Assembly: GCA_017621755.1 (NCBI GenBank)
Contig: JAGASL010000018.1
Span: 1 to 32,166 of the forward strand
DNA: 32,166 nucleotides
Direction of reading: 5' to 3'
DNA from: Clostridia bacterium
GTDB lineage: Bacteria; Bacillota; Clostridia; Oscillospirales; CAG-272
Position 1 is the first letter of the stretch; each line of letters opens with the position of its first letter. Shown one piece after another: positions 16,016 through 25,034 of this stretch. Below the pieces are notes generated by a model. The model was not told where the DNA came from, ran no database searches, and saw only the letters and a program-made list of their open reading frames with translations. Made by a program: the position numbers and the translations under genes.

Positions 16016-17320
16016 ATGGTTACGATCACCGAGGTAGAGCGGCGCAGCCGCGCACAAAAGGCGAAGATCAAACCGGGCGACGTGCTGCTTGCCATCAACG
16101 GTAACGAGATTCAGGACGTGCTGGATTACCGCTTTTATTTGGCCGAGGAGCGTGTGCTTCTCTCGCTGGAAAGAAACGGCAAGCCCTATGCGGTCACCAT
16201 CAAGAAGGGTGAATACGATGATATCGGCCTGGGCTTTGAAACGGCGCTGATGGACCGTAAGCAGGCCTGTCGCAATAAGTGCGTGTTCTGCTTTATTGAC
16301 CAGCTGCCGCCCGGCATGCGTGATACCCTGTATTTTAAGGATGATGATGCACGCCTATCCTTCCTGCACGGCAACTACATCACGCTGACCAACCTGAGTG
16401 ATCGGGAGGTAGAGCGCATCATTCGCATGCATATCTCCCCCATCAACATTTCGGTGCACACCACCAACCCCGCGCTGCGCGTGGAGATGATGAAAAATAA
16501 GCACGCGGGCGAATCGCTGCGCTACTTGTATCAGCTCGCTGAGGCAGGGGTCGAGATCCACGGGCAGATCGTGCTCTGCCGCGGAATAAATGACGGAAAA
16601 GAATTAGATCGCACACTAAGCGACCTGGCCGCCCTGTATCCGGCAGTCAGCTCGGTTTCGGTGGTGCCGGCCGGCTTGACCAAGCACCGCGAGGGGCTGC
16701 ATCCACTTACGATGTTTACGCCGGCGGAATGTGCCGCCGTGATCGAGCAGGTGGATGCCGTGGCCGGGCCGTTGTATGAAAAGAACGGCTCGCGCCTCTT
16801 CTTCTGCGGGGACGAGTTTTATCTGGGCGCCGGCAGAGACCTGCCGGATGAAGAGTTTTACGAGGGGTACCCCCAGCTGGAAAACGGCGTGGGTATGATC
16901 ACCTCTCTGCGTACCGAGTTCGCCGATTGGCAGACCTATGATGCAGCGCCGGGCGAATGCCGCCGCACGGTCTCGCTTGCTACGGGCGTGGCGGCCTACC
17001 CGCTGCTGTGTGAGATCGCGCACCGCATGGAAAAGGCCTTCCCGGGGCTGGTTGTACAGGTCTATGAGATCAAAAACCGCTTCTTTGGCGAAAGCATTAC
17101 CGTAGCCGGCCTGTTGACCGCTGGGGATATTATCGAGCAGCTGCAGGGGCAGTCGCTTGGAGACGAGCTGCTGCTGCCCGCTGCCGTTCTACGAAGCGAG
17201 GGCGACCTGTTTTTAGATGACAAAACACCCGCGGAGGTCGAGGCAACGCTTGGCTGTGCCATCCGCTTTGTAGAGAATGACGGTGCGGCGTTGGCCGCCG
17301 CCATATTGGGTGAAGAGTGA
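16016..17320 (+). CDS. DUF512 radical SAM protein with N-terminal PDZ domain
   Basis: The 434-residue protein starts with a PDZ-like fold (residues 1-62, KIKPGDVLLAINGNEI). A CxxxCxxC radical SAM cluster motif follows at Cys85, Cys89 and Cys92 (CRNKCVFCF). The C-terminal DUF512 region includes LFFCGDEFYLGAGRDLP. Members are common in Clostridia and cyanobacteria and often sit next to der; their reaction is not established. AAAGGAG precedes ATG 16016. The gene is 13 bases upstream of der. Confidence 0.88.
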   Translation: MVTITEVERRSRAQKAKIKPGDVLLAINGNEIQDVLDYRFYLAEERVLLSLERNGKPYAVTIKKGEYDDIGLGFETALMDRKQACRNKCVFCFIDQLPPGMRDTLYFKDDDARLSFLHGNYITLTNLSDREVERIIRMHISPINISVHTTNPALRVEMMKNKHAGESLRYLYQLAEAGVEIHGQIVLCRGINDGKELDRTLSDLAALYPAVSSVSVVPAGLTKHREGLHPLTMFTPAECAAVIEQVDAVAGPLYEKNGSRLFFCGDEFYLGAGRDLPDEEFYEGYPQLENGVGMITSLRTEFADWQTYDAAPGECRRTVSLATGVAAYPLLCEIAHRMEKAFPGLVVQVYEIKNRFFGESITVAGLLTAGDIIEQLQGQSLGDELLLPAAVLRSEGDLFLDDKTPAEVEATLGCAIRFVENDGAALAAAILGEE

Positions 17321-17333
17321 GGAGGAGAGAGAT

Positions 17334-18668
17334 ATGGGAAAACCGATCATTGCCATCGTTGGCAGGCCAAACGTGGGCAAAAGCACGTTGTTTAATAAGA
17401 TTATTGGTGAGCGCCGCTCGATCGTAGAGGATACGCCGGGTGTCACCCGTGACCGCATCTATGGCGAGGGTGAGTGGTGTGGCCGCCGCTTTGTGCTGAT
17501 CGATACCGGCGGTATCGAGCCAAAAACGGATGACCCCATCCTGCAAAAGATGCGCACGCAGGCGCAGATCGCCATCGACTCGGCCGACGTGATCATCTTT
17601 ATGTGTAACGTGAGGGATGGCCTGTTGGCGGATGACCGCGACATTGCCGTGATGCTGAAAAAGAGCGGTAAGCCCATCGTGCTGGCCATCAACAAGGCAG
17701 ATAGCATTGGCTCGCTGCCGCCGGCCTACTACGAATTTTACGAGCTGGGTTTTGACGAGGACCCCATCGCGCTTTCCTCGCTGCACGGCACCGGCAGCGG
17801 TGACCTGCTGGATGCGGCGCTGGCCGCTGTGCCGCCGCGTGAGGATGAGGACGAGAACGACGAGCTGATCAACGTAGCCGTGATCGGCAAGCCGAACGCC
17901 GGTAAATCCTCGCTTGTCAATCGTGTGCTCGGGGCGGACCGTATGATCGTTTCTAACGTGGCGGGCACCACGCGTGATGCGGTAGACAGCCGCGTGGATA
18001 ATGCTTACGGCTCCTTCAATTTCATCGATACGGCAGGTATCCGCCGGCAGAGTAAGGTTGAGGATCGTATTGAAAAGTTTTCTGTGCTCCGCGCCCATAT
18101 GGCGGTCGAGCGGGCAGACGTATGTCTGATCATGATCGATGCGGCAGAGGGTATTACCGAGCAGGATGAGCATATTGCCGGCATCGCGCACGAGGCAGGT
18201 AAGGCCTCGATCGTGGTGGTGAATAAATGGGATCTGATCGAAAAGGATAATAAAACGACTAATAACTATACCCGCGATATCACCAACGCACTTTCTTATA
18301 TGACCTATGCGCCCATCATGTTCATCTCGGCAGAGACGGGGCAGCGCGTTAGCCAGATCTATGAGCAGATCCGCTATGTGTATGACCAGGCAAAGACCCG
18401 CATCTCGACCGGTATGCTCAACGACCTGCTCAACGATGCCACCACCAGGCACGAGCCGCCCTCTGATAAGGGTAAGAGGCTGAAGGTCTATTACATGACC
18501 CAGGTCTCGGTAGCACCGCCGACCTTCGTCATTTTCTGTAACGATGCCGAGCTGTTTCACTATTCCTATCGCCGCTATATCGAAAACTGCATCCGCGAGA
18601 CCTTTGGCTTCCGCGGTACGCCGATCCGCATCGTGATCCGCGAGCGTGGCGATAAGGACGATAAGTAA
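17334..18668 (+). CDS. der: ribosome biogenesis GTPase Der (EngA)
   Basis: The 444-residue protein has two tandem GTPase domains and a C-terminal KH-like domain. P-loops are GRPNVGKST (10-18) and GKPNAGKSS (185-193), with G3 motifs DTGG and DTAG and G4 motifs NKAD and NKWD. Der acts in assembly of the 50S ribosomal subunit. ATG 17334 follows GAGGAGAG; the upstream in-frame ATG lies within the DUF512 gene and adds a non-conserved stretch. Length is normal. It is followed by obg after 18 bases. Confidence 0.96.
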   Translation: MGKPIIAIVGRPNVGKSTLFNKIIGERRSIVEDTPGVTRDRIYGEGEWCGRRFVLIDTGGIEPKTDDPILQKMRTQAQIAIDSADVIIFMCNVRDGLLADDRDIAVMLKKSGKPIVLAINKADSIGSLPPAYYEFYELGFDEDPIALSSLHGTGSGDLLDAALAAVPPREDEDENDELINVAVIGKPNAGKSSLVNRVLGADRMIVSNVAGTTRDAVDSRVDNAYGSFNFIDTAGIRRQSKVEDRIEKFSVLRAHMAVERADVCLIMIDAAEGITEQDEHIAGIAHEAGKASIVVVNKWDLIEKDNKTTNNYTRDITNALSYMTYAPIMFISAETGQRVSQIYEQIRYVYDQAKTRISTGMLNDLLNDATTRHEPPSDKGKRLKVYYMTQVSVAPPTFVIFCNDAELFHYSYRRYIENCIRETFGFRGTPIRIVIRERGDKDDK

Positions 18669-18686
18669 GAAGGGGGGAATTCCCTG

Positions 18687-19973
18687 ATGTTTATTGACCA
18701 TATCCAGATTTATATCAAGGCAGGTGACGGCGGCAACGGTGCCGTGGCCTTCCACCGTGAAAAATACGTGAATGCCGGTGGTCCCTCGGGTGGTGACGGC
18801 GGTCACGGTGGTAATATCGTGTTCCGCGTAGACCCGGGCAGCAATACGCTGCTTTCCTTCCGCTATAAGCGTAAGTTTATCGCCGAAAACGGCGAAAACG
18901 GAAAATCAGAAAAAATGCACGGCAAAAACGGGGCAGACACCGTGATCATGGTGCCACCCGGCACACTGCTTAAGGATCCTGAAAGCGGGCGTATTCTGTT
19001 TGATATGTCCGAGAGTGAGGAGTTTATTGCTTGCCGCGGCGGCCGCGGCGGCTGGGGAAACCGCCATTTTGCAACACCCACGCGCCAAATCCCGCGCTTT
19101 GCCAAGGGCGGCACGCCCGGCGAAGAAAAGGAGCTGTTGCTGGAGCTGAAGATGATCGCTGACGTGGGGCTGATCGGCTTTCCCAGCGTAGGAAAATCCT
19201 CGCTGCTTTCCAAGATCTCGGCTGCCAAGCCCAAGATCGCCGATTACCATTTTACCACGCTATCTCCCAACCTTGGCGTTGTGCCGATGGGCGAGGGGCG
19301 CGGCTTTGTAGCCGCCGATATCCCCGGCCTGATCGAGGGCGCGGCAGAGGGAGCTGGCCTTGGGCATGACTTTTTGCGCCACGTAGATCGTTGCCGCCTG
19401 CTTCTTCACGTGGTAGATATTGCCGCCACCGAGGGGAGAGACCCGATCGAGGACGTAGAGATCATTAACCGCGAGCTGAAGAGATACAGCCCAGAGCTTT
19501 CTGAGCGGCCGCAGATCATGGTGGCCAATAAATGCGATTCCGTCCTCTGGGAGGAGGAGCCCTACGTGCGCGATTTTGAAAAGCACGTGAAGGCTCTCGG
19601 CTATCCGCTCTTCTTTGTTTCTGCCGTGACCGGCGAGGGCATTCCAGAGCTGCTTCGCGCTGTGCGCGAGCGGCTTGACGAGCTGCCGCCCATTAAGGTC
19701 TACGAGCGTGAGATCAGCGAGGAGGAGGCTGCCATTCGCGCCTCGGCAGACGAGCGCGAGACCACTGTTAAGGTAGAGGGCGGCGTGTATTATGTGGAGG
19801 GTAAGTGGCTCTATAACTTCATGGGGCAGATCAATTTTGAGGATTATCAGTCGCTTTCCTTTTTCAGCCGTGTGCTGCAAAAGAACGGCGTGATCGACCT
19901 TTTGCGCGAAAAGGGCGCAAAGGATGGCGATACCGTCAACATCTACGATTTTGAGTTTGATTTTGTGCAGTAA
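18687..19973 (+). CDS. obg: GTPase Obg (CgtA)
   Basis: The 428-residue protein has the glycine-rich Obg fold (1-158, GPSGGDGGHGGNI and RGGRGGWGN), a GTPase domain with P-loop GFPSVGKSS from residue 164, switch II DIPGLIEGA and NKCD, and a C-terminal OCT domain (about 345-428). Obg binds the 50S subunit and links ribosome assembly to growth and, in Bacillus, sporulation. AGGGGGG precedes ATG 18687. The usual rplU-rpmA neighbours are absent; it is instead directly behind der. Confidence 0.96.
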   Translation: MFIDHIQIYIKAGDGGNGAVAFHREKYVNAGGPSGGDGGHGGNIVFRVDPGSNTLLSFRYKRKFIAENGENGKSEKMHGKNGADTVIMVPPGTLLKDPESGRILFDMSESEEFIACRGGRGGWGNRHFATPTRQIPRFAKGGTPGEEKELLLELKMIADVGLIGFPSVGKSSLLSKISAAKPKIADYHFTTLSPNLGVVPMGEGRGFVAADIPGLIEGAAEGAGLGHDFLRHVDRCRLLLHVVDIAATEGRDPIEDVEIINRELKRYSPELSERPQIMVANKCDSVLWEEEPYVRDFEKHVKALGYPLFFVSAVTGEGIPELLRAVRERLDELPPIKVYEREISEEEAAIRASADERETTVKVEGGVYYVEGKWLYNFMGQINFEDYQSLSFFSRVLQKNGVIDLLREKGAKDGDTVNIYDFEFDFVQ

Positions 19974-19990
19974 TCTGCGGGGGGATCGGT

Positions 19991-21997
19991 ATGGATTATA
20001 AAATCTACCACAATTGTCTGAGAATACAGATCACGCCGGATGAGCGGCAGGATGAGCGTATCGAGAGCATCGTACGGCATTGTGTGCAGTACGGCTTTGA
20101 CAATGTGATGCTCATGCTCAATTTAGAGGAGTTTCACTGCGGCCATATCTCTATAGAAGAAGAGAAAACGTGGATCGCGGTGCTGAAAAAGGCAGCGACT
20201 GCGCTGCGGGAAAAGGGTATTACAGTCAGCGTGAACAACTGGATCGAAATGGGCCACGCCGACCGCGGCAGGCACTTTGCGCCCGACCAGCACTTCACGC
20301 CCATGGTTGACCCGTATGGCACGGCGGCTACGGCCATCCCATGTCCGTTATGTAAGAACTGGCGCGCCTACTTTGCCGAATATGTGACCCTTCTTTGCAA
20401 GGAGCTTACCCCGGATACCTACTGGATCGAGGATGATTTCCGCCTGATGAACCACGCGCCGTTGCGCTCTGCCGGCTGCTTTTGTGACCTGCACATGGCC
20501 GATTATAACAAGCGCCTGGGTACCACCTACACGCGTGAGGAATTTGTCAAGAAGCTCCTTACCCCCGGTCCCTGCAACCGCGAGCGCCAGGCGTGGCTGG
20601 ATTCTAACCGCGACGTGATGGTCGAGCTGGCAGACGAGATCGCCAAAACGGTAAAAAAGGCCTGCCCGCATACCGATGTGGCCATTATGACCTCCGGCCC
20701 CGAGCAGCATTGTATGGAAGCGAGGGATTGGCAGGCGCTCTTTGCATCACTCTCGCAGGGGGGCGGCCATAAGATCAACCGCATCCACCTCCCTTATGAG
20801 GAAATGACCGGTAAGGGATATGTCCACTATTTCAACAAGGCCAGCATGGGCGTACGCGCCATGTGCGAGGATGACGTTCTCGTGATGCCGGAGGTCGAGC
20901 ATGGCTCTGCCTCATGTTATCGCCGCAGTCCGCGCTTTTTGCGCTTCGTGTTAGAGACGGCCATTCCGCTGGTGCTTTCCGGCATGACCTATTCGCTTTA
21001 CGATTTTATCGGTAACGGCACGCGCGATTCCTTTGGCTATGGCCAGGTGGTAAAGGAGGAGCAGCCCTTTATGCAGGGTGTGCTGGATCTTGGCCTGCGT
21101 TACTCGTCACTCTCTGGCGTGGTAGTTCCCATTGACCCTCATTCATGCTACCACCAGGCCATGCGTGACGGGCGCTTAGAAAGCCTAATGCCAAGCGAAT
21201 ATCATATCGCGGGCTACCTGTCTGCCATGGGTATTTCCTTCCGCTACTCGCGTGAAAAGCGCTTTGCCGGGCAAACCGTGTTTATGGGTGCCTCGTCTAT
21301 CGCCACCTTTACGGATGAAGAGCTTTGCGATCTGTTCGCCCAAAACTTCGTGCTTTTGGATGGCGGCGGCGTATTGGCACTGCAGGAGCGCGGTCTGCTT
21401 TCGCTGATCGGCGCCCGCCGTGCCGAGAACAAGGGCAGGGATACCGGCTATCATACCTATGAGGAATGTGCAGACAAGGATCTTCGCATCGATGGTGTGC
21501 GCGGTCTGCGTGCCTCCTGCCGCACAACGGCCGGTGACTTTGTAGAGATTGATTACGAGGGTGAGGTATCCGTAAAGACGGAGGTGTACGGCTACCGCAT
21601 GGATCGGCTGGCACCGGCCATTGTAACCGGCCGTGGCTTTGCCGTGATGCCATATATCATCAACGAGCATCTTCTTGCACAATACGTTACTCTGCGCCGC
21701 CACTTCCTGTTAGAGACGGTTGCGGCACAGCAGGCGCCTGTGGCTATTTCGCTTGAGGAGGGTGTCAGCCCGTACCTCTATCTGGATAAAGATAAGCAGG
21801 TACTGATCCTGACCAACGGCAACGTAGACAGCTTTGCTGAGATCACCCTTCGTCTGCCGCATGTCTCGTTTGCAGAGATTTGGCGTGTCGGGCGTGACGG
21901 TAAGCAAGTCCCCGTCCCCTTTGCGCGAGAGGGTGACTGCGTAACGCTGCAGACCGAGATCGAGTATCTTTCTTCTACGGTGTTGATTTTGAAATAA
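19991..21997 (+). CDS. large TIM-barrel glycoside hydrolase-like protein, unknown specificity
   Basis: The 668-residue protein is not one I can place in a named family. The first 380 residues look like a TIM barrel: VNNWIEMGHADRG, then YWIEDDFRLMNHAP with an acidic cluster, GCFCDLHMADYNKR, VAIMTSGPEQ, and VLVMPEVEHG with a second acidic residue. The middle (about 390-520) resembles the Rossmann-like trimerization domain of GH42-type enzymes (LCDLFAQNFVLLDGGGVLAL). The C-terminus is beta-rich. Glu/Asp in WIEDD and Glu in MPEVE are candidate catalytic acids. No signal peptide. It is 17 bases after obg and ends the operon. Confidence 0.6.
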   Translation: MDYKIYHNCLRIQITPDERQDERIESIVRHCVQYGFDNVMLMLNLEEFHCGHISIEEEKTWIAVLKKAATALREKGITVSVNNWIEMGHADRGRHFAPDQHFTPMVDPYGTAATAIPCPLCKNWRAYFAEYVTLLCKELTPDTYWIEDDFRLMNHAPLRSAGCFCDLHMADYNKRLGTTYTREEFVKKLLTPGPCNRERQAWLDSNRDVMVELADEIAKTVKKACPHTDVAIMTSGPEQHCMEARDWQALFASLSQGGGHKINRIHLPYEEMTGKGYVHYFNKASMGVRAMCEDDVLVMPEVEHGSASCYRRSPRFLRFVLETAIPLVLSGMTYSLYDFIGNGTRDSFGYGQVVKEEQPFMQGVLDLGLRYSSLSGVVVPIDPHSCYHQAMRDGRLESLMPSEYHIAGYLSAMGISFRYSREKRFAGQTVFMGASSIATFTDEELCDLFAQNFVLLDGGGVLALQERGLLSLIGARRAENKGRDTGYHTYEECADKDLRIDGVRGLRASCRTTAGDFVEIDYEGEVSVKTEVYGYRMDRLAPAIVTGRGFAVMPYIINEHLLAQYVTLRRHFLLETVAAQQAPVAISLEEGVSPYLYLDKDKQVLILTNGNVDSFAEITLRLPHVSFAEIWRVGRDGKQVPVPFAREGDCVTLQTEIEYLSSTVLILK

Positions 21998-22000
21998 ATC

Positions 22001-22029
22001 GAAAACGGCAGATCTTATCTGCCGTTTTC
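22001..22029 (+). terminator. Rho-independent terminator of the der-obg operon
   Basis: GAAAACGGCAGAT and ATCTGCCGTTTTC are perfect 13-bp arms with a CTT loop, followed by TTTTG. Confidence 0.9.
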
Positions 22030-22042
22030 TTTTGCCACGCTC

Positions 22043-22071
22043 TTGCAATGTGCGCAAAAAAATTGTATAAT
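22043..22071 (+). promoter_or_regulatory. promoter of rlmD
   Basis: TTGCAA, 17 bases, TATAAT. It lies across an upstream in-frame ATG (22048), which supports the start at 22105. Confidence 0.72.
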
Positions 22072-22104
22072 ACAAGCAGTAAAGAAAATGGGGGAAAAAC
22101 CGTT

Positions 22105-23751
22105 ATGCTGACCAAAAATATGCTATGTGACATACAGATCACCGACCTCAACAATCTTGGCTTTGGGGTGGGGCGCGTAGAGGGTAAGGTGGTCTTTGTC
22201 AGCGGCGCGGTGGATGGCGACCTGGTAGAGGCGCGTATTATCCGCGTTAATAGCGGCTATGCCATCGCGCGGGCAGAGCGTATACTGGTAGAATCCCCTT
22301 ACCGCGCGCCCTCACCCTGTGCGGCCCTTGGCTGTGGTGGCTGTGCCTACCGGCATATTACGGCCGCACACGAGGCATCCTTAAAGGAACATTACGTGCG
22401 CGAGGTCTTTCGCAAGCAGGGCATGCCAGAGGTAACCGTGCTGCCGCTGCTGACGACCGGCGAGCGCTATCATTATCGCAACAAGGCGCAGTACCCTGTC
22501 GCGCCCGAAAAGGGCGGCGGCCTGCGCATCGGCTTCTACGCGCCAAAGAGCCACCGCGTGGTAGCAGCCGAGGATTGCCCCCTGCAGGATGCGGCCTTTG
22601 CCCCGATCGTGAAGCGCCTGCATCGGCTGCTTGTGCAATATGCCATCCCCGCCTATGAGGAAGAAAGCGGAAAGGGGCTTGTGCGCCATATCTATCTGCG
22701 CGCGGGCAGGGTAAGCGGCGAGCTGCTGCTTACGCTGGTTTTGAATGGAGATCGCTTGCCGCACGCCGAGGAGATCGTTGCCGACCTGCGTGAGAAATTC
22801 CCCGCGCTGGTGGGCATCCTGCTCAACGTTAACCGGGCAAATACCAACGTCATCTGCGGTGACGAATGGCACACCCTGTGGGGTAAGAGCAGCATGCTTG
22901 ATACCCTTTGCGGTGTAGAGCTGGAGATTGCGCCTGCCGCGTTTTATCAGGTCAATCACGATGCGGCAGAGCTGCTGTACCGCCGCGCACGAGAGCTGGC
23001 TGATCTGCAGGGGGACGAGCTGCTGCTTGATCTCTTCTGCGGTGCGGGCAGCATCGGTCTTTCGATGGCAGACGGCGTGCGCGAGGTCATCGGTATTGAG
23101 ATCGTAGAAAGTGCGGTTGCCTGTGCCAAGCAAAACGCCGCGCGTAACGGCATCGGGAACGCCTCGTTTTATTGCGGCGATGCCGAGGATACCGAGCGGC
23201 TCTTAGCCGCCGCCGAGGAGGCCAGGGGAGAAAAGATCACCCCGGACGTTGTTCTGCTCGACCCGCCGCGCAAGGGCTGCGGCGAGGAGCTGCTTGCCTA
23301 TATTGCGCGCCTTGCGCCCAAGCGCATCGTCTATATCTCCTGCAATCCCGACACCCTCGCACGGGATTGCGTAACGCTGACCGCCGCCGGCTATCAGCTG
23401 GGAGATGTCACGCCGGTTGATCTCTTTCCGTGTACAGGACATGTTGAGACGGTATGTTTATTGTCCAAACTTAATACCAAGCAACATATCGAGGTAGATA
23501 TCCACATGGACGAGCTTGATCTCACCGATGCGGAGAAGAAAGCAACCTACGGGGAAATCAAGGACTATGTGCTGGAGCATACCGGACTCAAGGTCAGCAG
23601 CTTGTATATCGCTCAGGTGAAGCAGAAATACGGCATCATCGAGCGAGAAAATTACAACAAACCGAAGTCCGAGGATGCAAGACAGCCCCAATGCCCGCCC
23701 GATAAGGAAAAAGCAATTAAGGAGGCGCTTCTGCACTTCGGAATGATCTAA
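22105..23751 (+). CDS. rlmD: 23S rRNA (uracil-5-)-methyltransferase RlmD/RumA with element-encoded C-terminal extension
   Basis: The 548-residue protein has a TRAM domain (1-60), a Cys-rich Fe-S site (CAALGCGGCAYRH, plus EDC further on), a SAM-binding LDLFCGAGSIGL motif and the catalytic Cys413 in YISCNPDTLARD. It methylates a uracil in 23S rRNA; the family is normally about 450-460 residues. The native-type end is near GHVETVCLLSKL (residue about 455). The last roughly 90 residues (ELDLTDAEKKATYGEIKDYV through KEALLHFGMI) are extra, charged and helical. From about 23420 the DNA changes to a less GC-biased style. This is best explained by integration of a mobile element within the 3' end, rebuilding the end of RlmD and adding a tail. 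ATG 22105 follows GGGGGAA. Confidence 0.88.
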   Translation: MLTKNMLCDIQITDLNNLGFGVGRVEGKVVFVSGAVDGDLVEARIIRVNSGYAIARAERILVESPYRAPSPCAALGCGGCAYRHITAAHEASLKEHYVREVFRKQGMPEVTVLPLLTTGERYHYRNKAQYPVAPEKGGGLRIGFYAPKSHRVVAAEDCPLQDAAFAPIVKRLHRLLVQYAIPAYEEESGKGLVRHIYLRAGRVSGELLLTLVLNGDRLPHAEEIVADLREKFPALVGILLNVNRANTNVICGDEWHTLWGKSSMLDTLCGVELEIAPAAFYQVNHDAAELLYRRARELADLQGDELLLDLFCGAGSIGLSMADGVREVIGIEIVESAVACAKQNAARNGIGNASFYCGDAEDTERLLAAAEEARGEKITPDVVLLDPPRKGCGEELLAYIARLAPKRIVYISCNPDTLARDCVTLTAAGYQLGDVTPVDLFPCTGHVETVCLLSKLNTKQHIEVDIHMDELDLTDAEKKATYGEIKDYVLEHTGLKVSSLYIAQVKQKYGIIERENYNKPKSEDARQPQCPPDKEKAIKEALLHFGMI

Positions 23752-23763
23752 AGGAGGTCAAAA

Positions 23764-24012
23764 ATGAAGCGCTTACTTTCTTGTAAGTTCAATATGGATA
23801 CTGCCTGTGTGGAGCTGAAATTTGCAGACGGCAGCATGATTGCCATTGATACAATCGCTGTGGAGAACGAGGTTGCCGACAACATGTATCAGCGGTCGGA
23901 GCTTGACTATCTGATCTATAACGACCCCACTGCATATGCCGACCTTGTGCTGAACGGCGATCCCGAAGCGTATTTGAAAGCCATAACCGAGTATAAACCT
24001 TTGGATAGTTGA
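23764..24012 (+). CDS. small DUF6061-like element protein
   Basis: This 82-residue acidic protein (MKRLLSCKFNMDTACVELKF..., then YNDPTAYADLVLNGDPEAYL) resembles small proteins labelled DUF6061 found next to integrated elements in Clostridia; no function is known. AAGGAGG lies six bases before ATG 23764 and overlaps the rlmD stop, so it is probably cotranscribed with rlmD. A terminator follows at 24020. Confidence 0.7.
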   Translation: MKRLLSCKFNMDTACVELKFADGSMIAIDTIAVENEVADNMYQRSELDYLIYNDPTAYADLVLNGDPEAYLKAITEYKPLDS

Positions 24013-24019
24013 CAGAGAT

Positions 24020-24044
24020 ACCGCCCGTGTTTTCCACGGGCGGT
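24020..24044 (+). terminator. terminator after the DUF6061-like gene
   Basis: ACCGCCCGTG and CACGGGCGGT are perfect 10-bp arms with a TTTTC loop, followed by GTTTT. It also ends near the stop of the convergent lysR gene. Confidence 0.85.
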
Positions 24045-24047
24045 GTT

Positions 24048-24914
24048 TTAACGGTATTCAATATAATCCAAAAAGCGTTTGACGGCGAGCGATGCTGTCT
24101 TTTTGCTTTTCAGCGCAATTCCTATGTCACGATATGCAGGAATATCTAATGGCTTTGCAATAATTTTATATGGAATGCGTTTCAAAATGAGATTCGGCAG
24201 AATGCTGATACCAAGTCCGCTTTCCACCATCGACATAACCGCATAATCATCCCACGTTGTGAAATGCACCTTGGGCGTAAGATTATGCCTTTCAAAAATT
24301 GCGGAGATTTCTGCTTTTGCACCCTTTTCAAGAAGCATGAATGGCTCATTACAAAGTGCCGCCACTGGAAACGATTCGCTGTCTGCGTATGAATGTCCTT
24401 CCGGTATGATTGCCATAAGCTCGTCTTTTTCAAGAAAGATCGTTTCAAACTCCGTCAATGTCGGAAGTCGGATAAATCCCAAATCTACTCTACCGGTATG
24501 AATCCATTCCTCTATTTCCGTGTAATCTCCAAGCAGAAGCTCGTAATCAATGTTAGGGTAGTCCTTTTGAAATTCCTTGATGATGTTCGGTAGCCAATGA
24601 GTTGCTACGCTTGAAAAAGTACCAATACGGATGATGCCGGATTGCAAACCGTTCAAGGCATCGACTTCCATTTGCAGTTTCTCATATTCACCTACAACTG
24701 CCTTTGCGTGAGGTAAGAGTTTCAGCCCATCACTTGTCAGCTTAACCCCCATTTTGCTTCTCTCCAAGAGGGTAACTTTCCACTCTGTTTCAAGATCATT
24801 TATCATTCGGCTAATGCCAGACTGTGAATAATTTAATATTTCTGACGCCTTCGTAAAGCTGCCGTATTCAACAGTTTTCACAAAAGCAAAGTATTTAAGC
24901 AAGTTCTTATCCAT
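24048..24914 (-). CDS. LysR-family transcriptional regulator
   Basis: The 288-residue protein has an N-terminal winged HTH (FVKTVEYGSFTKASEILNYSQSGISRMINDLE, about 10-45) and a periplasmic-binding-protein-like effector domain (from about 90, GIIRIGTFSSVATHWLP). It is full length for the family. Start ATG 24914 has GAGG seven bases upstream. It is divergent from the EamA transporter, and the dyad between them is a likely binding site, so it probably controls that exporter in response to a small molecule. Its AT-richer composition differs from the chromosomal genes to the left. Confidence 0.9.
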   Translation of the reverse strand: MDKNLLKYFAFVKTVEYGSFTKASEILNYSQSGISRMINDLETEWKVTLLERSKMGVKLTSDGLKLLPHAKAVVGEYEKLQMEVDALNGLQSGIIRIGTFSSVATHWLPNIIKEFQKDYPNIDYELLLGDYTEIEEWIHTGRVDLGFIRLPTLTEFETIFLEKDELMAIIPEGHSYADSESFPVAALCNEPFMLLEKGAKAEISAIFERHNLTPKVHFTTWDDYAVMSMVESGLGISILPNLILKRIPYKIIAKPLDIPAYRDIGIALKSKKTASLAVKRFLDYIEYR

Positions 24915-24951
24915 AACAACCTCATATACATCTGGTATTGTGATTTATAAC

Positions 24952-24995
24952 ATGAGAAACATTCGCTTTTCTCATAGACGATTATATGATATAAT
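24952..24995 (+). promoter_or_regulatory. LysR-type operator and eamA promoter
   Basis: ATGAGAAA (24952-24959) and TTTCTCAT (24968-24975) are perfect arms with an 8-base spacer. The dyad covers the expected -35 of a TATAAT (24990-24995), which itself has no good -35. That is the usual arrangement for an activator-dependent LysR target. Confidence 0.6.
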
Positions 24996-25034
24996 AATCT
25001 TGAAAATAAATCAACACAAGGAATGTAAATAATT

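Noticed and set aside
17130..18806. 558-codon minus-strand open frame opposite der
   Set aside because: It is the antisense shadow of the clear der and DUF512 genes, with no ribosome site and low-complexity His/Arg/Leu composition.
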